Positions 57,366 to 64,000 of a DNA stretch of 64,000 nucleotides are shown piece by piece (positions within the stretch are counted from its first letter, which is position 1; each line of letters starts with the position of its first letter). This DNA is from Muscardinus avellanarius (lineage: Eukaryota; Chordata; Mammalia; Rodentia; Gliridae): NCBI GenBank assembly GCA_963383645.1, contig OY726560.1, forward strand, positions 85,299,093 through 85,363,092. Direction: 5' to 3'. Under the pieces are notes generated by a model. That model was not told the origin of the DNA. It saw only the letters and a program-made list of their open reading frames with translations, and ran no database searches. The position numbers and the translations under genes are program-made.

Positions 57366-57890
57366 TTTTTTGGTGCACTGGGGATTGAAACCAGGGACAT
57401 TCCATCTCCAAGCTACAACCCTAGCCCTATTTTATTTTTATTTTGAACTAGTGAGCATTTTGACTCTAGTGAGCAGGGTCTCACTAGGTTGTTGAGATTG
57501 TCCTTGAACTGTGATCCTTTTGTCTCAACCTCCCAAGTACTAGGATTAAAGGTGTGCAGCACCATACCTAGCTTCCATTGACTTTCGAACCCTGGAAGCA
57601 TTTACCTTGCCTTTTTATCCCTTCCAATTTTTTAATTAATTAATTTATTTTTTTAGTATCATACACTAAATTGTAAACTCTTTAAGATTATTTTTCTCTA
57701 CTCCAGTGAAATGATTTGTTTTTTCCATATGTTTAAATTTATTATTTTTTTCTTTTTTGTTGTAGTGGGGAATGACCATAGGGATGCTGTGTCGCCTTTT
57801 TATTTTTTTAGGAGACAGTCTGGCTAAATTGCCCAGACTGTCTTTGAACTTGTGATCTTTCTGCCACAGCTTTCTGAGTCACTGAGGTCT
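57366..57890 (-). mobile_element. Two minus-strand SINEs, the second decayed
   Basis: 57370-57573 has an internal duplication of agtgagca. 57755-57890 keeps only gctaaattgcccagactg-type B1 remnants. Confidence 0.7.
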
Positions 57891-58534
57891 TTTCCATATT
57901 TTAAATGGAAACCAAATTGCTCATTAGCAAAGGCCTTAAATAATAATCTGCTATAATGAATGCTGCTAAGTGCCAGGCATAAACAGGTAAATAACTTTTG
58001 GAATGTTGCCTTGAAGAGGCCATGTAGTCAAGTGGGTAGGAAATAGAGTAGCCACCTTCTAGAGAGGTGGTACAGAGACATGGGCATGGTATGCAAGAGT
58101 CTCCTCAAATTTCGTGTATTGAAACCCTGACCCAGAGTGTGGCTTTGTTGGAGATCAGGCTTCTGAGGGCCTTGACCCAGTGGTGTCATTACATCGGAGA
58201 GCTCAGTCATGCTCATGCTCATGTTCATGTGGAAATGCGAGGTCATTTGAGGACACAGTAAAACGGTGGGTATCTTAAAAGCCAGGGAGAAAGTCTTCAC
58301 CAGAAGCAGACCATACTGGCACACAAATCTAGTTCAAGGAGGAGGGGATATGTTAGTAGCATTGCATTGTCTTGGTAAAGGTTTAATGGATATTCAAAGA
58401 AGTAGAGGGATGAGGAAGTACAGGGTTGTGCAGGGAACCTGAGTGGAGGTTGTGAGAAGAGATACTGTGGGTGGTGCTTCTGAAATGTTTTGTTAGAGTC
58501 TTTAGGTTTTTTTTTTCTTTCTTTCTTTTTTTTT
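57891..58534 (+). other. Unassigned, with an ancient repeat at about 58080-58330
   Basis: ccctgacccagagtgtggc and gtcatttgaggacacagtaaa resemble an old MaLR/MER repeat. A short CATGCT-type run (gctcatgctcatgttcatg) is at 58210. Confidence 0.45.
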
Positions 58535-58730
58535 CAGTACTGGGGTTTGCACCCAGGAGCATTCTACCTCTGAGTTACACTTCCCAATTTTTTTTTTTTT
58601 TAAATTCTCTATTTTGACACAGGATCTCACTATGTTGCAGAGGGCCTAAGTAGCTGAGGCTGGCTGTGAACCTGTGATTCTCCTGTCTCAGCCTCCCAAG
58701 TACTGGGATTATGCCATCATGACTGGCTTC
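58535..58730 (-). mobile_element. B1-dID SINE
   Basis: cagtactggggtttgcaccc through atgccatcatgactggc. Confidence 0.85.
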
Positions 58731-59560
58731 TTTTAGGGTTTTTCAAATAGAGAATCATATCACTTATAAACAGGGGTAATTTGATTTCCTCCTTCATATA
58801 CCTAGTTCTTTGCCTAGTTCTTTGGCTAAATTTCAAATACTATATTGAATAAGAATGGTGAGAGTAGATACTCTTGTTTCTGATTTGAGAGGAAATGCTT
58901 TTAATTTTTCCACATTTAGTGTGATGTTGGTTAAGGGTTTGTAATATATAACTTTCATATGCTGAGGTATGATCCTTCTGTACCTAATTTATTCAGGCCA
59001 TTTATTACAAAGGTATGTTGAATTTTATCAAAGGCATTGTTGAGGGGAGCATGTGATTTTTAACCTTGATGCTAATGTTTCTTTGTTGATTTTTTATTTT
59101 TATTTTTTTGGTGTGTATGATCTGTCAGTTGGTGAGGGTGGAGTACTGAAGTTACCCAGTTTTGTATTAGGGTCTGTTTCTCCTTTTATGTGCAGTACTG
59201 TTTCTTTTATAAAATCTGTGCTCTGACATTTTGTGCATATGTATTTCTGATGGTTATGTTTTTGATGGATTTTTCCCTTTATTAAGATGTAGTTATGCTC
59301 TTTGTCTCTTTGACTTATTTTCACTTGAAATCTGTTTTCTTGGATAGGAGTATAGTCATTCCTACTTCCTTTGATACTCCATTTTTTTGTAATATCATTT
59401 TCCATCCTTTGCTTTCTCCTCTGTGTATTTGCTAATCAGGTAAGTTTCTTACTGGCAGCAATTTTTTTTTTTTTTAATTCAGTCAACCAGTCAGAGTCTT
59501 CTAATTAGAGATTTAAGACCAGGGTTATTATTGTTCCTATCATTTTGTTGCTTTATTTGG
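58731..59560 (-). mobile_element. Old L1 ORF2 fragment
   Basis: Minus-strand L1: 58740-59090 corresponds to the reverse transcriptase region and 59100-59560 to the endonuclease/N-terminal region, joined with most of the sequence between missing. Frames are broken. More diverged than the copy at 23808-27290. Confidence 0.7.
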
Positions 59561-59959
59561 TTGTTTTGGATACTCCACGTTCACTTTTTTCTTCTTTATT
59601 CATCATTGAGGTTGCCTTAATGCTGTTCGTTCTTTTCCTAATTCTTGTTGGTAAATATTGAGACAAGGTGTGCACAGCTTGACAGCAGGAACCAATTTGT
59701 TTGGGATAAATCTGGGAGGAGGTACCTGACTGGGTAAGAGAGTCCATAAGAGTCAGGGCCCTTGTCTTACAGACTAGGGGCTTTTTATGGGGCATTAGGA
59801 GGGAAGGATAGTTAAACAGTCATGGCGTTTTCCCATTAGTAGTCTTGACAGTGTGCCGGACAGGTAGGTTTTTGGGCTTGGGGGAAGATAGGTGGTTTTA
59901 GAGCCTTTTTCCAACTGCTGGATCTTTGTTCTCCACCTCCTCTGGTCAGGCCTCATAGC

Positions 59960-60600
59960 CACACCTCATAGTGCCCACATTTCAGAGGTTTTATAATATT
60001 TATATTTAAATGGGCAGCTGGATTTTCTCTGGCTACTTCCTGCATGACAATGGGATGAATGTAGACGAAGCTGTGTTGCAGACACTCTGAGAGTTCTGTA
60101 CATTTGGAAGGAGGATCTATTGGCCTTTGGTCTGTAAGGGAAGAGCCTTGTTAACAGAGCTAACTGGTTAGTGAGTTTTTGATTTATTATATAATCAGGT
60201 TGATTATGCATGGCTCAGAGAGTAGGATGAGGAGGAAAATGAGTAGAGGAGTTAGAAAGGGCAGGAGCCATGCTATCCAGAAGGATCCATACCCAAAGAT
60301 TCCACTTGATTTGTGAGTATGATGTAGTTGTTTATATCAGCTATTAAACTAGTTATCCTTTTTAATTATTGGTAATATTAAAACAGTACATCCCAGGAAA
60401 TTTCTGGCATCCCAAATGATGGAGTAAGAGCAGGTACTCAATTGTTGTCTAATTTTATCTGTTATGGGAAATATGGACAAGGGACAAAACATGAAGGGTA
60501 GAAAAAACAAGGCAGGGTGAAAAGAAGCAAATTTGGATGTGGGACTCCAGGAGAACAGGTGTAACAAGGTTGATCATAATCATCTGGAGCTGGAGGTTCT
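59960..60600 (-). pseudogene. env: Gammaretrovirus-like env remnant
   Basis: Minus-strand translation in broken frames shows a hydrophobic stretch and a CIINLI motif like the end of the class I Env membrane anchor, then a cytoplasmic tail-like segment. It follows RNase H sequence in the right order for an ERV but is full of stops and frameshifts. Confidence 0.45.
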
Positions 60601-60649
60601 GAAGGAGTCTGGTTATCTTGGCTTAAAGTCATTTACAGTGGTTTGGTGA

Positions 60650-60850
60650 GCATCTACATGAAAAAACTGTTACAGTAATCCCACTATCTCGCCATAATGG
60701 TTTTGACTTAACCCATTATCTTGTGCCATCCATTTGTTAGCATTCTAAATTGGAAGCCTGGTAGCCAATCCATTTACAATAGGCCATGAGTCATTAGATG
60801 TAACATTGCAAAGTGTCACAGTCTTGAAAAAGATCCAGCATGTTATTTTT
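60650..60850 (-). pseudogene. pol: ERV pol remnant, RNase H end
   Basis: One minus-strand frame reads NDSWPIVNGLATRLPI, a stop, then NKWMAQDNG. It resembles the D-S-W-A-V-..-G-L-..-W block near the RNase H C-terminus of retroviral Pol. A VDAHQ-like phrase follows, as at the start of integrase-proximal sequence. Short and damaged. Confidence 0.5.
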
Positions 60851-61815
60851 TACTTAGCTCAAACAGAGTTTTGTCTGTAGGATTTTGAACAGATTCAGAT
60901 TCTCTAGGAGTTTAAGTGGTCCTGGACCTGTAAAATGTCAAGAACAGGTACAATTTTACAGCATCTGAAGGGAGGTTTTGGTTATTGATGTCATATCTTA
61001 TTCTTTTGTGGGTTTAAAGGTATAGAAGTCCTTTTGTCACCCCTGAAATAGCACATTTGCCTCTGTTTATACTATTTTTCTGGGAATGGAAGGCCTAGCT
61101 TGGCAACCTTTTTTTTTTTTAACAATTTTGCTGTTAAGGTCAGTCAAGGCTCCTCAGGGCTACTCTTAAGGACTTGGGGAGGCTTTACCTCTACCAGTTG
61201 TGCCATCTGTAAGGACAGGTCGTGTCATGGTATTGCTGACCACTTGGCTTCACTTGAAGCATAGAAGACATTTTCTTCTCTGATGACTTTCCCTTTGCAG
61301 AGTATTTGTTGGTGGCTCTATCTCTGAGGTCTCCACAATCTCCTTTCTCAGGGGATTCAGTGACTTTCCAGAATTTACGAAGCCCTTGAAGTCCTATCAT
61401 TTATTCTGTCAGTTCTGTTTGACCTTAGAGGACTAGGGCTAAAATATTGGTGGTTTTTTCTTAGTCCTTTACTTCCAGATTTTTTTTGGAACACAAATAT
61501 CTAAAACATAATAGTCCATAGATATACAGGGTTTGTAAAACTTTACCCAAAGCAGGTCAGTGTGGTAGGAAGGGCAATCACAGCAATATGTATTTCCAGT
61601 GCCAAAGAAAAAACTAAAAGCAGTGAACAATGCATTTGGAAATGTACATAAGCTCTAAAAGAGTGAAAACGGCCATATTTCCTATAATAGAAATTACATC
61701 TTGCTGTAAACTTGTATCAAGGCTTGCATCAGAAGGCTAGTTTTGCAACTTACCCTTTTAGGGCTGTTGAGTACCTAACTGGGAACAGAACCCAGGCCCC
61801 CTGACTAAATGCACA
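60851..61815. other. ERV-flanked stretch without clear motifs
   Basis: Lies between gag and RNase H remnants, so probably decayed pol. The 69-codon minus-strand frame at 61191-61400 is not recognised. Confidence 0.35.
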
Positions 61816-62470
61816 GAGCTTTAGCCAATAGGCCATTTTAAAGCTCCTTTAGGAGATAGTGGTGCAGAGGCAAGGCTGAGGCTCAGCACCAAGTGGGGCA
61901 GGGAAACCTGTGGCTCAGATCCTGGACCCTGGGTCAGGAGGATGGGGTAGAAGGCTAGTTGGTGCTGTGGGCTTGTGTGGGCATGGGTAGGAAGGTAGGG
62001 TAAGAGGGCTCTCTTTGGGGTTGCAGGAATCGGAATGGGAACCTGAAGAGGATTTTTGTTCTCTAAATCTTGAATTGAGGAGCATGATGTGAGAGGGGAA
62101 GCAGTTTTTAGAATGAGATGGCCAGGAACAGCAGAAGAAAAGCATGGAGATAGACTCCTCCCGCCTTTTGCCAGTCCGATAATAAAGTTATCCAAATTCT
62201 GTAATGTTATATTTTGGGGTCATTGGCTCTCATTTCTAATCTGTATCAAGGCCAGGCTGTATTACAGTAGAAAATAAGGCATTTTGATCTGAGTTCCCTT
62301 TTTAGTTCTAAAAGTGTAACTGTTTCAAGAGGCATGGCAATGGGGACTCGGGGTATCTTTGAGGTTTTGGAACTCATAAGTTGGGAAGCAAGATGCTGGA
62401 GGGACAAACAAGGCCTTTTTAAAAGCTGTGCAGTCCAGACAGGTCAGCTGCTAAGCAGATAGGCAGGGCC
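61816..62470 (-). pseudogene. gag: Gammaretrovirus-like gag remnant
   Basis: Around 62200-62310 the minus strand reads LRSKCLIFYCNTAWP followed by a YRLE-type phrase, the conserved matrix block of class I Gag. Downstream (62145-61900) a proline-rich p12-like segment follows. Frameshifts and stops throughout; clearly inactive. Confidence 0.55.
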
Positions 62471-63517
62471 TGGAGCAGAGAGCTGAGTGTCCTCAAGAGG
62501 AGGTGGGTATCTCAAGGCCATGATGGTGTGGGACTCAGCTGGAGGATCCCAAGGGCCAAGGAGGTGGTGGGGGAATAGCTGGAAACCACTTGGGTACATA
62601 TAAGAGGCGGGTGGGGGAAGGTATTGGGCGATTGGATCTGGAACCAGCAAGAAAGAAAGAAAGAAAAGGGAGGAGTATTGGTCCAATGAAAAGTGTTGTA
62701 GTAGACCCCAAAAGTTATTAAAATAAAAGGCTGAAGTTTTCCCCTCCTTTGTGTTGCAGGAGAGTGTTCCCCCACAGTCAAATTTCAGAGACAGAGCTTA
62801 GGAGGCTGTTAAGTAGGTGCAGGGCTTTTTAATCAACCTGATGGTCAGGTGGTTAATTCCAGCTTTCCAGCCTCTGGCCCCTAGACAGTCTGACTTTTGG
62901 CCAGGCCTGTGTTATAAAAACTAGGAAAGCATTTAAGTTGTCCAGTCTCTCTTATCAGGCTGATTCTCTGTTTATACTGGGAAGGGACTCCACCCAGGTC
63001 TCATCTCCTGGTTGCCTAGAGGGAGGGGCTGATCCTATTAACTTGCAAGGCACTCTCTTTGCTAGTGTCAGCTCCCTGGACTGGAGGGAGGAGTGGAAAA
63101 CTAAACCTAAGTCTTAACTAAGAATGTAACTACAGATATGTGACTTGTAGGAGGACAGGTATCCAGGCAACTGCTTGTAAAAGACACATGTAAGTAACTT
63201 GCTCAGGAATCCTCCCTCCCTACCCTCCTCATACCCAACCTGGATCACAGTCACATTTCAATCCCTGTAAGCTAGCCTGTCTGCCTCCACCCGCTGCCAC
63301 AAGTCCACAAAATGGGGGCTCACATCGAGCTCGGGCCTGGGGTCCTTCAGGAACCACTCCAACCTCAGCCCACTGGTGCAATGAACTTTCTCCTTTTCAC
63401 CCTAATTGGTTTTGGGTTGATCATTCCAGAGAATTTCTATAACAGTGTTGGATCTGCAATCTACTTTGAGCAGGGATCAGTAAAGGATGAGTGAGGGCCT
63501 TTAAAAAAATTTTTTTT
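62471..63517. other. Probable ERV leader/LTR region, unresolved
   Basis: By position this should hold the 5' side of the minus-strand ERV, but I could not match it to a 3' LTR near 59560-59960. A plus-strand aaatgggggctc at 63309 resembles an LTR/PBS junction in the opposite direction, so two elements may meet here. No gene. Confidence 0.35.
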
Positions 63518-64000
63518 TTATTGATGCATTGTAGTCAGACATCTTAATGGGGTACAAGATGGTAGAGGCATACAGGTCTTTTTATCCCGAGGGGGGCACA
63601 GGGCAGAGGGGGGCCTTGGTTGTCCTGGGCAGGAGAGAATGTGGTGGGGAGCTGCGGGACTTGGTAGATGTGGAGTCAGGAGGCAGGGCAGGGTGAGGCT
63701 GCAGGAGGAGTAATGCAGCTTGCAGACCAGGTGCGTCAAGTGAGCTGGCCAGATTCTGAAGCTGACCACTGGGCAGAGGGAAGGAGGGAGCAAGAAAGGG
63801 GGTTAGGTCTGGAGGCCATGAGGGATGGGGGGAGGGGGAGTGTATAGATGCACGCTGGCAGCAGGGTTGGAGTGGGAAGGTTAGCAAGCACCCCAAACGG
63901 AAGTGGACCTGGGAGCCAGAAGTGCTCTGGCAGGGCTGGCCTCAGGCTAGTTGTGAGTTTTGGGAGCATGGATGTGGGGATGGAGACCGAGACCATGGGA
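63518..64000 (-). mobile_element. L1 3' end fused to a GC-rich segment (runs off the window)
   Basis: Only about 60-70 bp of L1 3' end (ttattgatgcattgtagtcagac to about 63585) with its A tail as a T run, joined to more than 400 bp of GC-rich sequence unlike L1. The layout matches the composite element at 32576-33497 but the GC-rich part is different and not tandem. It may be a chimeric retroposon. The other end lies outside the window. Confidence 0.5.

Overview
This 64 kb window is nuclear DNA of a placental mammal, almost certainly a non-murid rodent. The main evidence is very many copies of a B1-like monomer fused to an ID-like, tRNA-derived tail ending in ggttcaatccccagtacc. That dimeric B1-dID type of SINE is known from squirrel-, dormouse- and beaver-like rodents. 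The species cannot be fixed from the sequence alone. No complete protein-coding gene of the host is visible. The long open frames belong to transposons or are chance frames in GC-rich or simple-repeat DNA.

Layout. 1-3120: pieces of L1, including a 5' half with an open ORF1 and an intact-looking L1 5' end, next to a 375 bp unit with 48 bp inverted ends. 3120-9980: SINEs, with a compact endogenous betaretrovirus-like provirus at 4976-7154 that keeps both 306 bp LTRs, a 6 bp target duplication, a primer binding site matching tRNA-Ile, 5' gag and part of env, but no pro-pol. 9990-12180: L1 pieces in non-canonical order. 12.6-23 kb: SINEs, microsatellites and three solo-type LTRs (15936, 17833, 18625). 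23.8-27.3 kb: a minus-strand L1 with 3' UTR, partial ORF2, ORF1 and 5' UTR. 27.8-46.9 kb: SINEs and old repeats. Within it, 32576-33497 is a composite retroposed unit (ten 50 bp VNTR units joined to an L1 3' UTR) and 43638-44462 is an LTR inserted in an older repeat.

About 46.9-47.9 kb is the one clear regulatory landmark: a CpG island with a TCTCGCGAGA promoter palindrome, a CTCF-like site and a good splice donor at 47575/47576. I read it as the promoter and first exon of an unidentified plus-strand gene whose later exons are not recognised in the remaining 16 kb. 47.9-58.7 kb is then likely intron 1, with SINEs, an LTR (50949-51640) and several quiet stretches. 58.7-62.8 kb holds an old L1 fragment followed by decayed remains of a gammaretrovirus-like ERV (gag, RNase H, env) on the minus strand. 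The window ends in a GC-rich segment fused to an L1 3' end (63518-64000).

The genes here do not work together as a pathway. The biology is that of retroelements: successive nested insertions, non-autonomous derivatives and chimeric retroposons around one CpG-island promoter. Boundaries of old repeats are approximate because no alignment tools were available.
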